Source: Saprospiraceae bacterium
GTDB taxonomy: Bacteria; Bacteroidota; Bacteroidia; Chitinophagales; Saprospiraceae
Assembly (NCBI GenBank): GCA_016717655.1
Contig: JADKFC010000011.1
Location: forward strand, 119,402 to 183,401
Direction: 5' to 3'
DNA: 64,000 bases
The notes beneath the pieces were generated by a model, which ran no database searches, was not told the DNA's origin, and worked only from the letters and a program-made list of their open reading frames with translations. The translations under genes were made by a program, and so were the position numbers. The first letter of the stretch is position 1. Every line of letters starts with the position of its first letter. Of the stretch, positions 49,016 through 58,404 are shown piece after piece.

Positions 49016-49157
49016 ATAGGGGATAGGGGTTAGGGGTTAGGGGCTGGGTTAGCGCTACGCGCTATGGGTTAAGCGCAAAGCGTTAAGCGCTAAGCGCAAT
49101 CGGCTATACTCAACATACGCTATACGCCTTGCGCTCCGCGCTATACGCTCTGCGCCT
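49016..49157. repeat. Intergenic composite repeat (GGGGTTA and GCGCTA units)
   Basis: Begins with imperfect tandem TAGGGG(A/T)-type units (49016-49045) and continues with many GCGCTA/AGCGC/TACGCT words, ending with a CCTTGCGCTCCGCGC..TACGCT pattern just before the oxidase stop. Read on the minus strand it has the same order (GCGC words, then CCCCTA words) as the end of the 58.4-59.15-kb repeat field, so the two are related copies in opposite orientation. Confidence 0.8.
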
Positions 49158-49160
49158 CAA

Positions 49161-50711
49161 TTATACCACCGGTGTCTCTCCTGCCACCCATGCGGCTAAG
49201 CCAATAGAAGAGCTGTAATTACTGGAAAACAAAGAGGCTTCCTCAAAAGTCATCAGCCGGGATCTTTGTCTGACCCATAGATCATAGTCGCTGCCGTACA
49301 TTCGCTGTACCATGGCGGTGTTCATCGGATTGTCTTTTCCCCAATGGAAGGTGTAGGGTATTCTTTTGCTATCGAGCAGGGCGGGAATTCGGTGAACGAA
49401 CTGATCAATGGCCGGTACCCTGACACCATCCAACTCGAGGATGCAGGTGATATCACTAAATCGGGTAAAGGCCATCAAGGCCTTGCTGCTTTTGACAAAA
49501 CGAAGGGCAAGGATGGCGGGTATGTCCCGGTTGATATTCATCTCGTCATGGATCACTTGCAAGGCAGCGGCACAATGCGGGAGTGGAATGCCCATGGCAC
49601 AGGAGTAGGTTTGACCGCCGGTAGTGGTATCGTAAAACATATCAGCGAGGGTGCACACCTCTCCCCCGGGAGGGGTGTTTTTGGGAAACCCATAGTTTTG
49701 CAAGACCCGCAACATGACCGCGATACTGCCTTTTAATTGCTGCGACAAGGCACCAATGACACCCAGCAGATCTTTGTTGTAATCCTGCACTACCCCACCC
49801 TGATGGGGAGAGGTGTAACCTGCAGGATAGGCTTCTTTGTACATTACTTCGGCTTTGATAGCTCCTCTGGTTCTATACGGATTGATGTACAGCTTAAAAT
49901 GCCAAGGTCTTAGGCCGGCCATACCCGGGACCTGAAAAGAAGCGTTGGCAAAATCCAGATTGGGTATCAATTCATTGACCTGTTCGCGGCTGATATCCAA
50001 AACAAAGTTGCGCAGCACATAGTTGGGTTCTGCCTCCACCATCACGCCATGTATAAAGCCAAAGGCCCCCATGCTCACCAGGGCAGCATTAAACATATCA
50101 TCATCTCTAATGAGAGTTGCGCCAATGGAATCCACAAATGAATTACTGACCACGGGGTATGTCGACCGCTCGATGTACACATTTTTGGATCCGCTGACCA
50201 GGATGTGCAAGCCTACCACAAAATCCTGGACAGACCCAAATTCGATGGAAGATCCATGGACGCCGGTACCAATGGCCCCTGCTATGGTCTGCCCATTGCT
50301 CGCACCTGAGGACTTCAGCGACCGTTGCCGCCTGTTAAAAAAAGTACTTAGCTGTTTGATCCCCACCCCACATTGGGCAAAAGCAAGGTCGTCAGGCACA
50401 CCCGGGTAAGAGGCATCTAATTCACCTGCCTCCATGTGCATGGCAATGGATAGTCGGGTGGTATCCAGGTACCATTGATTGGTAAAATTGATGGGCGACA
50501 ATGACCAGCGGGAGCCACCTGCTTTGACTTGTTTTTGTCGGCTAAGTCCTTCATCCAATAGATCGAGTATTGCCTGGGTAGTAAGATTGTAGTTGTCGAG
50601 GGCCAGTCCTGAGCGATCGTTGGAGATCACAATGAGTTCTTCTACTGTTTGGTTAAAAGTAGTGTGAAAATTGGACCACGGCTTTTGCGGGTTGCGTATG
50701 ATTCTTGCCAT
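49161..50711 (-). CDS. FAD-linked oxidase (VAO/PCMH-type)
   Basis: Flavoprotein oxidase of 516 residues. The N-terminal half is a PCMH-type FAD-binding domain (KAGGSRWSLSPI, CGVGIKQLSTFFNRRQRSLKSSG, and the pyrophosphate-binding GQTIAGAIGTGVHGSS at about 139-154, GSVQDFVVGLHIL). The C-terminal half fits the substrate-binding cap of sugar or sterol oxidases (FHWGKDNPMN). No signal peptide is seen. The substrate cannot be assigned. It begins three bases after the Bor-like gene stop, so the two are probably one transcript. Confidence 0.82.
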   Translation of the reverse strand: MARIIRNPQKPWSNFHTTFNQTVEELIVISNDRSGLALDNYNLTTQAILDLLDEGLSRQKQVKAGGSRWSLSPINFTNQWYLDTTRLSIAMHMEAGELDASYPGVPDDLAFAQCGVGIKQLSTFFNRRQRSLKSSGASNGQTIAGAIGTGVHGSSIEFGSVQDFVVGLHILVSGSKNVYIERSTYPVVSNSFVDSIGATLIRDDDMFNAALVSMGAFGFIHGVMVEAEPNYVLRNFVLDISREQVNELIPNLDFANASFQVPGMAGLRPWHFKLYINPYRTRGAIKAEVMYKEAYPAGYTSPHQGGVVQDYNKDLLGVIGALSQQLKGSIAVMLRVLQNYGFPKNTPPGGEVCTLADMFYDTTTGGQTYSCAMGIPLPHCAAALQVIHDEMNINRDIPAILALRFVKSSKALMAFTRFSDITCILELDGVRVPAIDQFVHRIPALLDSKRIPYTFHWGKDNPMNTAMVQRMYGSDYDLWVRQRSRLMTFEEASLFSSNYSSSIGLAAWVAGETPVV

Positions 50712-50714
50712 GTC

Positions 50715-51038
50715 TTATTCGTTTTGCATGTCTTTGGTACATGAAGTAATGATGGTAGCCGGTCGCCAAATGCCTATGGTAATCAGGCCGGCCAGTCCCT
50801 GCCAGAAGGTGTATTTGACTTCCACCTTGTGAAAGCCCTGGCCATCGCAATAAGGCTGGGTGTACACTGGGTGGCTTACAGCACCCCAAAAATAAGCGCT
50901 GACCACCATGGTATCCTGGAGGTCGCCCTTGTCATTGACCGCTGGCATGGTATCCTTAGCAACCGCTGCATAATGAAAGCAGGAGGTGAACGTGAGGCTA
51001 CAACCGATCAGTAGAAATAAATAAACGGTATTTTTCAT
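50715..51038 (-). CDS. Bor-family-like lipoprotein
   Basis: Lipoprotein of 107 residues. A signal peptide ends in a lipobox TFTSC near residue 20. The mature part follows the Bor/Iss pattern (HPVYTQPYCDGQGFHKVEVKYTF, QGLAGLITIGIWRPATI, C). Bor of phage lambda is a serum-resistance lipoprotein, but similar proteins are widespread in non-pathogenic bacteria and the role here is unknown. It overlaps the end of the upstream 51-kb gene by four bases. Confidence 0.7.
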   Translation of the reverse strand: MKNTVYLFLLIGCSLTFTSCFHYAAVAKDTMPAVNDKGDLQDTMVVSAYFWGAVSHPVYTQPYCDGQGFHKVEVKYTFWQGLAGLITIGIWRPATIITSCTKDMQNE

Positions 51039-51364
51039 TGAAAAGATTTTATTGCCATTTGTAAAACCCCTACTACCTCAGCATGCGTCGTTTTGGAATG
51101 TTTGCCAAAGCCGTAGATGGGGTGGATGCCGGTGCGCCAGAGGTAGTTGACATAGATGATGATCCGGAGTCTGTTCATAACCGATGATCGATTGTCGTAG
51201 CTACCCAAAACCGCTAGGTGTCCCTTTTCCAGAGCACAGGAGAGCGTGTAGGGGGGCTCAACCGTACAGGCTTCATCAAAGGATACATCATGGCGCCACT
51301 GGTGGGGAGTGGGAATCAGTTTAAGGGTTTCGAGCAGTACCTGCACTTTCTGGGTCTGGGTCAT
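51035..51364 (-). CDS. Hypothetical cytosolic protein
   Basis: Protein of 109 residues starting at ATG 51364 (MTQTQKVQVLLETLKLIP). The frame runs 59 codons further upstream but that part is AT-rich, hydrophobic and unlike a signal peptide, so the short start is preferred. It contains VLGSYDNRSSVMNRLRIIIYVNYLWRTGI, with no family recognised. It overlaps the Bor-like gene by four bases, suggesting translational coupling with the lipoprotein and oxidase. Confidence 0.6.
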   Translation of the reverse strand: MTQTQKVQVLLETLKLIPTPHQWRHDVSFDEACTVEPPYTLSCALEKGHLAVLGSYDNRSSVMNRLRIIIYVNYLWRTGIHPIYGFGKHSKTTHAEVVGVLQMAIKSFQ

Positions 51365-51550
51365 TTTTGTTCGTTTCGTGCAAAGGTATAGGAGGGAGCA
51401 GCACTTGTCAAGGGGAAAAAGCCGGGTGTAACAAAAGTTATAGTGATAGATTAAATTAAAAATGCCAAATTTGGGAAAACAAAATGAATTTATAAAAAAA
51501 TGAATTGACCTAAATATTGACCTATTAGAAATGAATATCAATTAGTTCAT

Positions 51551-51907
51551 ATGGAATATGTTAAAATTGAAAACTCTGAGGGAAATATTGCGATTGGTTT
51601 AAAGCCTTATGCGAAATTAAATGATAATACCTATGAATTAATAAAATTCGACCTCCAAATTTTTTATGACCCTAATTCAGTATGCGTCCAATTTAAAAAT
51701 GATCCAACGGTAATTTATAACCATGATAGTTTTGATTTGTTCCTTGACATGGAAATTGAGAATGGTACTACTAAAACCTTATTTACACATATCAACACAA
51801 ATACTAAATTATTCAAAAAGGGAGACAAAGGAGATGTTAAATGTGTGTTAGATCCGAACAGTGGTAAAGGAGGGCCAGGACGTGTTTGTAAGTTTATTTT
51901 TAGATAA
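51551..51907 (+). CDS. Hypothetical protein upstream of the histidine kinase
   Basis: Protein of 118 residues, AT-rich, without signal peptide or membrane helix: a beta-rich body and a GDKGDVKCVLDPNSGKGGPGR tail. No family recognised. The kinase gene starts in the same frame, ten bases after this stop, so co-transcription is likely and the protein may be a partner of the kinase. Confidence 0.55.
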   Translation: MEYVKIENSEGNIAIGLKPYAKLNDNTYELIKFDLQIFYDPNSVCVQFKNDPTVIYNHDSFDLFLDMEIENGTTKTLFTHINTNTKLFKKGDKGDVKCVLDPNSGKGGPGRVCKFIFR

Positions 51908-51916
51908 TATCTTGCT

Positions 51917-53720
51917 GTGTATCTCAAAAGAAGCACGTCATATACTTTTATTTTTATACTCTATTTGCTTCTGCCAACTGTATTGGCTCAGGATAATTAT
52001 TACATTGAAAACAATCAAAATAAAAATGATCGGATACATAAAACAAATAACGAATTTAAGTTTTTCAATATTTGGAGACAATACAAAGACGAAATCTCAA
52101 AATACTATTGCTTTGATACCATACCTGATTTAAAGTCAGACATTGACTCAATTTATTTTCTCCTAATCTATAGTGATTGTGTTTCAAAGAGTAAAAATGA
52201 CCATGAAACCGGTTATGAAAACATGTTGAAAGCATTAAATCTTGCTTTAAGTGTAGGAAATGACACAATAACAAGTGAAGTTATTAAGAAAATCACAAAT
52301 TATCACCTATTCAATTATAAAGATACAGTCTCACAAATCTATTACATCCATCTTCACAAAGAGTACTGCTACAATTTATTTGAGAATACAACCAATGAAC
52401 TATTCTTGTTAAGATATGAATTAAATAAGGCTTACATAAATAATAAGCAATCTTCATTTGACAAATCACCGTGGTATAAACTGGCATCAAGATGTGAAAC
52501 TTATGGATATCATAAGTTATTAATTGACATTTACCTTTCATTTGGAACATATTTAAGTTATAATCCTAAAAACTATAAGGAAACTATATATATTTTTAAT
52601 AAAACAATTGATATATCAAAAAAAATTGGAGGAACCTATTTTAATGACATTTGGTTTATCTGCAGATCAAACATAGGGAGGGAATATCTTGAACAAGAAA
52701 AATACAAAAGCGCTATTGAGACATTTAAAGAAATAATTTCTTCCAATTTCAGTTTTCAAAAGCCAGAAAATAAACATTATATTTATTCATGGCTTTCAGA
52801 TGCATATCTTGGGGCAAATAAAATTGATAGTGCATATCAATTCTTATTACTTGCAAATAAAGAGAAAGAAATTGCAAAAAGCACTGATTTTACATTAAAA
52901 ATTAACAATATAGAAAATAAGTATAGAAACAAGGATTTAAAATATAAGCTAACTGAGTCTGAACTCAAAAGAAGAAATAGCATTTACTTGATTGCTTTTA
53001 TAAGTCTTATAGGTCTTTTCTTTTTTATTTTATATGTTTTTTCAAGAATCAACAGCAAACAAAAACAAAAACTTTTAAAGCAGGAAATTGAGAATAAAAC
53101 CCAAATGGCAGAAATTAGCAAACTGCATGCGTTAGAAAACGAACGCAATCGCATATCCTCTGAGATGCACGACGATCTGGGCTCGGGTCTGACCCGCATC
53201 CGTTATTTGTCAGACAAGGCCCTGGTCCACGCTTCTGAAACTGAAAAAGAAGAGATTACCAAAATATCTGCTTATGCCAATGACCTGGTGCGCAACATGG
53301 GGGAAATCATCTGGGCCATGAACTCCCGGTTTGACAATGCTGAGAGTCTGGCTGCTTACATCAGAAGGTATGCGAGTGAATACCTGGAGGAACACCACAT
53401 TGATCTGTCGTTTTCTGTCGATGCAGGTCAAGATGCCACAACCCTCTCCGGTGAAAAAGGAGGGCCTTGTTTTGGTGATCAAAGAAATTTTGCACAATAC
53501 CGTAAAATATGCTGGATGCCATTCGGTATCTATCCAGATTCAAACCATACCCTCTCTACAAATTACCATTTTAGAAAATGGAGGTAAAGGCTTTGATCCT
53601 ACTACTGCCTCCAGCCTGGGCAATGGACTTCACAATATGCACAAAAGGATATCAGGTATTGGCGGCACACTTCAAATACAAAAAACTGAGCTAGGAATGT
53701 ACTTTGTAATTACTGCCTAA
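51917..53720 (+). CDS. TPR-sensor histidine kinase (NarL-family type), frameshifted
   Basis: Membrane-bound sensor kinase of about 600 residues. A GTG start at 51917 gives a signal peptide (to LAQ, about residue 24). A periplasmic helical TPR-like region follows (about 30-345; repeated YKSAIETFKEII patterns). Then come one membrane helix (about 354-378), a coiled coil, and a HisKA_3-type dimerisation motif with the phospho-His (ERNRISSEMHDDLGSGLTRI). The ATPase domain (VIKEILHNTVKYA, ENGGKGFDP, GNGLHNMHKRISGIGG) lies in another frame. One extra A in the A5 run at about 53454-53460 joins the two pieces. The likely partner is the NarL-type regulator at 57.8 kb. The sensor half is markedly AT-rich and the kinase half is not. 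Confidence 0.8.
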
Positions 53721-53978
53721 ATTCCCTGCAAGACCACATAGCAAGGTTATGTAGTTCTGTTCCTGACCTAATTGTTCAAGGGCTGATATAATGAATTTAT
53801 TCCATTCTTGATAATAACAATTCTTTCTTTGCGCCTCGAAAGAGAAAGCCATTCTACACTAATTATTGTATCATAAAAATGCAATAAAATAAAATCAGTT
53901 TCGTTTATCGATTGTTGAGGTCATCATCCTTATGAATAAACACTTATTCTCTAGTAAAAATTTAAAATCGTTAACGTC

Positions 53979-54547
53979 ATGACAAAGTCACATTCAATTT
54001 TATGGGTATTATTATTAACAGGACTCCTTACTGGCTGTGACGAAGACCCGGTGCAGGTTTGTGATCCTTCTTTTTCAGAATTTCAGTTGCTTTACAAAAC
54101 CCTGACACAAGGACTGGCAAAAGACATTGTCTACCATGATTCAGAGGTTCATGAATACAATTTTGTGCTGGCGACCAATAAAACCGTGTGTCAAATTGGG
54201 TATCAGAGCCATCCCTAAATTCCCAATGTCCCCTACCAAATTGAAATTATTGATAGTATTTCGGGAATCCGCGTATTGAAAGAGTCATTTACCTTTTCCA
54301 ACATCCACCTCCTACGTTGTCCCAAAAAATAAAGTATTTCTGAATTCAGGCACCACCTACACTTCGAAGGACGCAGACCAATTGGGGAAATAATATTGGT
54401 AATACTACTGCAGAGTGGCTTCAATTGACAATCTTGTTTTCCCTGTAATATCGGGAGATTTGTCCATCACATCTTCCAATTTTTTTCCAGAATGGTGGTC
54501 CTTCAATAAACAAGGGGGTACCTTTTATCGATGTTGTATTTGAATAG
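53979..54547 (+). pseudogene. Decayed lipoprotein gene
   Basis: Begins as a normal lipoprotein (MTKSHSILWVLLLTGLLTGC, lipobox LTGC) but stops at 54216-54218 after 79 codons. Protein-like sequence continues through that stop (IPNVPYQIEIIDSISGIRVLKESFTF), then changes frame several times (VVPKNKVFLNSGTTYTSKDA; TNWGNNIGNTTAEWLQ; VISGDLSITSSNFFPEWW) and ends with GVPFIDVVFE at 54545-54547. At least four disruptions in 570 bases suggest a true pseudogene or a locally very poor sequence. It probably was a beta-rich surface lipoprotein. Confidence 0.6.
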
Positions 54548-54851
54548 TCTTGTTAAAGTAAATACAATATTAGTAGTAAGTAAACGTCTTTTTGCCATAT
54601 AACGATATACTTGTTTACTGAAAAAAGTATTCGGAGTGGGATCAATTCACTAGTATCCTTCAAGTGAAGTCAGGTTTTATTCATATCCTCCTTTCAAATT
54701 GAGCTTGTTATTTCCGGGTAATGGAGATATAACCTTTGTTATATTTTTCCAATCTAAAGCCCTCTTACCTTTGATGCATTCCTCGTTGAGAAAATTGAAT
54801 TAATACTCTCTCATTGCATCAAATTTTCTAACAACTCAATTCACAATTATT
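54548..54851. other. Intergenic region, no gene seen
   Basis: About 304 AT-rich bases. The only structure noted is a hairpin ATATAAC-CTTT-GTTATAT at 54727-54744 followed by T residues, which could be a weak terminator for the decayed gene. The promoter of the next lipoprotein gene must lie at its right end. Confidence 0.45.
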
Positions 54852-55307
54852 ATGCGTACATTATTTTTGGCATGCTTCGCGCTTGCCCTGCTTACCTTTT
54901 GCTCTTGCGAAAAAGACGAATTAAATGTAGTACAAACCAGTGCCCCGGCAGCTTCCAACAGAAGTTCAGGTGAATTGTCACTGATTGTGGCCTATGGGGA
55001 CAATCAGGTGGACACCATTGTAGTCGATTCTTTTATCGCTGTGGTGTATGGACTCAATCTCATGTCGGTGCAGGCTTGGGAAGATGGCAATTCTGCCGGA
55101 TCCTACCTGGCCACAAGTGTTTTGGCCAACCACAGCAGCAGCGATTTGGATCTTCAGACCAATCCGGGTAGAGGAGGAAACAGTTATACCGGAAAAAGCA
55201 GTGCCCAACTCGTCATGAGTCAGGGAGTTATTTCAGCCACCATTCAGGGAGGCAATATTACAACTACCTGCACATCCATAATTGGAGAAGAAACGGAGGG
55301 GTATTAG
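54852..55307 (+). CDS. Small lipoprotein, probably surface-exposed
   Basis: Lipoprotein of 151 residues with a hydrophobic signal segment and a lipobox ending FCSC near residue 19. It is followed by EKDELN; Lys-Asp-Glu directly after the Cys fits the Bacteroidota export signal for surface lipoproteins. The body is rich in Ser, Gly and beta-branched residues with a GRGGNSYTGKSS segment, with no family recognised. Its stop nearly meets the stop of the convergent 55.3-kb gene. Confidence 0.6.
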   Translation: MRTLFLACFALALLTFCSCEKDELNVVQTSAPAASNRSSGELSLIVAYGDNQVDTIVVDSFIAVVYGLNLMSVQAWEDGNSAGSYLATSVLANHSSSDLDLQTNPGRGGNSYTGKSSAQLVMSQGVISATIQGGNITTTCTSIIGEETEGY

Positions 55308-55308
55308 A

Positions 55309-56694
55309 TCACTTTTTCCTCAAAGTAGCCAATACTTTAACACACCATTTTCGATAGATGATGGTATCATATTGGTCTAGAGAGATTTGCTCGGGAGCTT
55401 CATTATCGCATCTTTTCATAAAATCCAACAAGTTGCTGTAATTTTTATAATTGCGTGTCGTGAATTTATCCTTGCTTCGCAGAAGTGAATTTTTAAAGCT
55501 TTTGAGCGCATTCAGATAAATATCAGGGTCTTCCTTTCGAAACATAAAGCAGGCAATGCAATGCAAACACATGGCCATGGTTTTTTGATTGTGAAATTCG
55601 AAGTCTGACCTCCAGGTATAACGAATCATTTCCCGATACCTTTCGTTATAAAAACAATTTTGGGCCATGGCCAGCGCGGCTGTGGCCTCTTTGTTTTTGG
55701 TCTGTACATTTTGAGCCCATTTCTCAATAAAGACTTTTACCTCATCAAAGTCGGCATTTATACTTAGAGCCATGATCAGATTGTGGAAGCTCACGTTTGT
55801 CAACCTGCCATGCTGGGTATATACTCCGTGTTGCATGCCATATTCTGTGATCTGCATGAAATAATTTTGTGGAATAGGTATACCTGTTGAATGAAGTTTG
55901 ACCATCATTGCACCTATGTACAGGGTTGCAATGGTATGAATTTCTTCACCGGGATTAAGTTCTCCACTAAAAAGTCGATTTTTTAAATCCTCTGCCAAAT
56001 CGATGGTGGGATGGCGGATCAGTTGATACAAATCGTATAAATATCGTTTGTTTTGGGGCAAAGGATCGTTTAAAAGCAATTCTTCCATCAGGCTCATTTC
56101 TTTCGAAAAGTCATGCGACCTGATTCTACCCCAATTCACCAATTCGGTGGCGTAAATTAGGGCCTGCATTTGGGTAACATCCAAAAAAAGATGGCACAAT
56201 TCCTCTAACATAGCAGGTCCCATCTCGTTTTTTATACTGTTATTGCTAAAATATTGGGCATGGAGCATCGACATCCTGGCACGTTTGGCAATAAGGCTGA
56301 GGTTTTTTACTTCTCCCAGCTGACTTTCCAAATCGGCAGCCGTCGTGTTAGCAAAAGTATACAGTCCCCGCTCGTTGTACCACCTCAATAAGATGAGTTC
56401 TTTTTGAAATTTTTCTGCCTTTATTTGTTGTAAAACGATCCAATCTTCGGTCCAGTTGAGCAAGGTAGATAACAAATTGGACACATATTTGACCGATCTT
56501 GTTGGAAAATACCTGAGTTGAAGATCATCTGCCTGTCCAAGGCTGTCCAATTTTGACCTTGAAGAAACCAAGACATCCAGCAACATTTCCGCGTCATTTC
56601 CGGGAACAATCTGCCCTTTTACCCCCTTTACCCATGAATTCCACTCTTCTTTTTCCAGGTGTGAGAGAATTGTAAATAATTTTGGAACATGCAT
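55309..56694 (-). CDS. Helical-repeat protein of unknown function
   Basis: Cytosolic, almost entirely alpha-helical protein of 461 residues without membrane helix or signal peptide. The start MHVPKLFTILSHLEKEEWNSW resembles a family of Saprospiraceae proteins with an N-terminal short helix and TPR/HEAT-like body (ALAMAQNCFYNERYREMIRYTW). Function unknown. It is divergent from the LuxR gene cluster across a 149-base AT-rich gap, so the two may share regulation. Confidence 0.6.
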   Translation of the reverse strand: MHVPKLFTILSHLEKEEWNSWVKGVKGQIVPGNDAEMLLDVLVSSRSKLDSLGQADDLQLRYFPTRSVKYVSNLLSTLLNWTEDWIVLQQIKAEKFQKELILLRWYNERGLYTFANTTAADLESQLGEVKNLSLIAKRARMSMLHAQYFSNNSIKNEMGPAMLEELCHLFLDVTQMQALIYATELVNWGRIRSHDFSKEMSLMEELLLNDPLPQNKRYLYDLYQLIRHPTIDLAEDLKNRLFSGELNPGEEIHTIATLYIGAMMVKLHSTGIPIPQNYFMQITEYGMQHGVYTQHGRLTNVSFHNLIMALSINADFDEVKVFIEKWAQNVQTKNKEATAALAMAQNCFYNERYREMIRYTWRSDFEFHNQKTMAMCLHCIACFMFRKEDPDIYLNALKSFKNSLLRSKDKFTTRNYKNYSNLLDFMKRCDNEAPEQISLDQYDTIIYRKWCVKVLATLRKK

Positions 56695-56843
56695 TTTTCA
56701 GGATTTTTCGAACACCAAATTACTGTTTTTCAATTATTTACAAAATTTTTTAACTGTTTTTTTTCAGGAAAACCCGAAAATTTCGTGTTGAAAAAGATTT
56801 TTTAGTGTCGTTGATTTGCATTAACAATTAAAAACTATCTATC

Positions 56844-57524
56844 ATGGGCACAGCCAATATTACCATATTCTCTGCCTCTGCCCATGAAGGAAAGATCAGA
56901 TTGTTGTGGAAAACAGGTAAACAAAGAAACCCCTGCACCTTTGAAAAATTTACGGGTCCTGAAAAGTTAGGTCCAGGCACTATTTTACTTTTGGACGTGA
57001 GTCATGAGTCAGATTTACAAATTTTGCGGTTGGCCCATAAAGCCAATGCTGCCACACTGGCGGTGCTCACCAATCCAGAGAGACTAAAGGCATTGATACG
57101 GGAAGAATACTCGGCGATGCTTTTACCCAGTTTTGACAAAGACGATGTAAACCATGCCTTATGGAAAGCCATACGACAATGCGTTGAAAAACATGACCCC
57201 AAAAAAATTTCAACCACGCACGAGGTCATTCGCAATTACTATCGAAAAGTTGAAACCCATGAACACCCGGCAACTGTGAATAATTATAAGTACGAAATTC
57301 CTTTACATGCCGGGCAAGTACCGCAGGTTTTTCTCACCAATCACGAGATCGGTCTGCTGACTTCCCTGGCAAAAGGGAAATTGTACAAAGAGATTGCCGA
57401 CGAATTTTGCATTACTATAGGTACGGTAAAACAAAATTTGCACCGCATCTATGAAAAATTAAAAGTGAACAACAAAGTGGAAGCCATTAACTATCTCCAT
57501 AAATATGAACTAGGAAAACTGTAA
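56844..57524 (+). CDS. LuxR-type HTH protein with degenerate receiver
   Basis: DNA-binding protein of 226 residues. Residues 1-120 look like a pseudo-receiver (TILLLDVSHESDLQILRLAHKANAATLAVLTN..AMLLPSFDKDDVNHALWKAI) that keeps one Asp but lacks the acidic pocket and Lys-Pro pattern of a working receiver. Residues 160-226 are a GerE/LuxR HTH (FLTNHEIGLLTSLAKGKLYKEIADEF, GTVKQNLHRIYEKLKVNNKVEAI). First of three consecutive HTH genes, seven bases (ATG 57531) from the next. Confidence 0.78.
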   Translation: MGTANITIFSASAHEGKIRLLWKTGKQRNPCTFEKFTGPEKLGPGTILLLDVSHESDLQILRLAHKANAATLAVLTNPERLKALIREEYSAMLLPSFDKDDVNHALWKAIRQCVEKHDPKKISTTHEVIRNYYRKVETHEHPATVNNYKYEIPLHAGQVPQVFLTNHEIGLLTSLAKGKLYKEIADEFCITIGTVKQNLHRIYEKLKVNNKVEAINYLHKYELGKL

Positions 57525-57530
57525 TTGTTA

Positions 57531-57755
57531 ATGGAGAAAAGCGAATCAGGAGTAGCTACCCTGACTAAACGCGAGCAACATGTGATCGAACTTTTGCACA
57601 AAGGCATGACCTATGGTGAAATTTCGACTGAATGCCGTATTGCCGTAGGTACGGTTAAACAACACGTGCATCACATTCTGCATAAAATGGAGGCACCCAA
57701 CAAAACAGTAGCCATAAATCTTTGGTTGGATTGGAAAAAAAACAATCCTCTTTGA
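57531..57755 (+). CDS. Stand-alone LuxR/GerE HTH protein
   Basis: Only 74 residues, consisting of the GerE-type helix-turn-helix alone (TLTKREQHVIELLHKGMTYGEISTEC, VGTVKQHVHHILHKMEAPNKTVAI) with no sensor part. ATG at 57531 preferred to an upstream TTG at 57525. It sits between two larger HTH genes with strongly similar HTH sequences, suggesting duplication. It might compete for the same sites or form mixed dimers; this is inference. Confidence 0.75.
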   Translation: MEKSESGVATLTKREQHVIELLHKGMTYGEISTECRIAVGTVKQHVHHILHKMEAPNKTVAINLWLDWKKNNPL

Positions 57756-57786
57756 TTACATTTGGGCTTACTGTAAATTTTCCTAC

Positions 57787-58404
57787 ATGAAATCTTCAAT
57801 ATCCGTTGCTATCCTTGAAGACCTGGCAGAAGTAGCAGAGGGCTTAAAAACGCTCATCAATGGCCAGAATGGAATGGAATGTCAGCATACCTATAGCAAT
57901 GCAGAAGATGCCATTACCTTTTTACCCCACCACCCCACCGATGTATTGATTGTCGATATTGGCCTGCCCCGACTCAGTGGCATTGAGGCCATTTCTCAGC
58001 TATCCGCCAGCTGCCCTCAAACCCAGTTTTGCATCTTTACCGTTTACGAAGAAGACGAAAAAATATTTCAGTCCCTCAAAGTAGGAGCCAAGGGTTATAT
58101 TCTAAAAAGTGCCCCGGCCCCAAAAATCATTGAAGCCATTCAGGACCTTTACCACGGCGGCTCGCCAATGAGTCCGAGCATTGCCAGGAGGGTGCTTGAT
58201 TCTTTCAACAAACCGAATCCCCTTCCCATTACACCCCGCGAATTGGAACTCCTCCAACTTCTGGCCAAGGGCTTGTTATACAAAGAAATTGCTTCTGACC
58301 TCAACATCACTACGGGTACGGTCAAACAACACATTCACAAGATTTATGAAAAACTTCAGGTCAGCAATCGGACGGAGGCTGTGAATAAGTTGGAAAAGCG
58401 TTGA
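57787..58404 (+). CDS. NarL-family response regulator
   Basis: Two-component response regulator of 205 residues. An intact receiver occupies residues 1-122: acidic residues after the first strand (VAILEDLAEVAEGL), phospho-acceptor Asp in DVLIVDIGLPRLSG, Thr in FTVYEEDE and Lys in YILKSAP. The GerE HTH is C-terminal (ITPRELELLQLLAKGLLYKEIASDL, GTVKQHIHKIYEKLQVSNRTEAV). It is the probable partner of the histidine kinase at 51.9 kb. The stop is immediately followed by the repeat field. Confidence 0.92.
   Translation: MKSSISVAILEDLAEVAEGLKTLINGQNGMECQHTYSNAEDAITFLPHHPTDVLIVDIGLPRLSGIEAISQLSASCPQTQFCIFTVYEEDEKIFQSLKVGAKGYILKSAPAPKIIEAIQDLYHGGSPMSPSIARRVLDSFNKPNPLPITPRELELLQLLAKGLLYKEIASDLNITTGTVKQHIHKIYEKLQVSNRTEAVNKLEKR

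Noticed and set aside
49020..49045. Telomere-like TTAGGG words
   Set aside because: Only a few imperfect units inside a longer composite repeat on a bacterial chromosome; no sign of a replicon end.
50715..51038. Prophage remnant suggested by the Bor-like lipoprotein
   Set aside because: No integrase, structural or lysis genes nearby; Bor-like lipoproteins are also chromosomal.
56695..56843. Imperfect inverted words (TTTTTCGAACACC and GTGTTGAAAAAG) between the helical protein and the LuxR cluster
   Set aside because: Pairing is interrupted and lies in A/T-rich sequence where such matches arise by chance.
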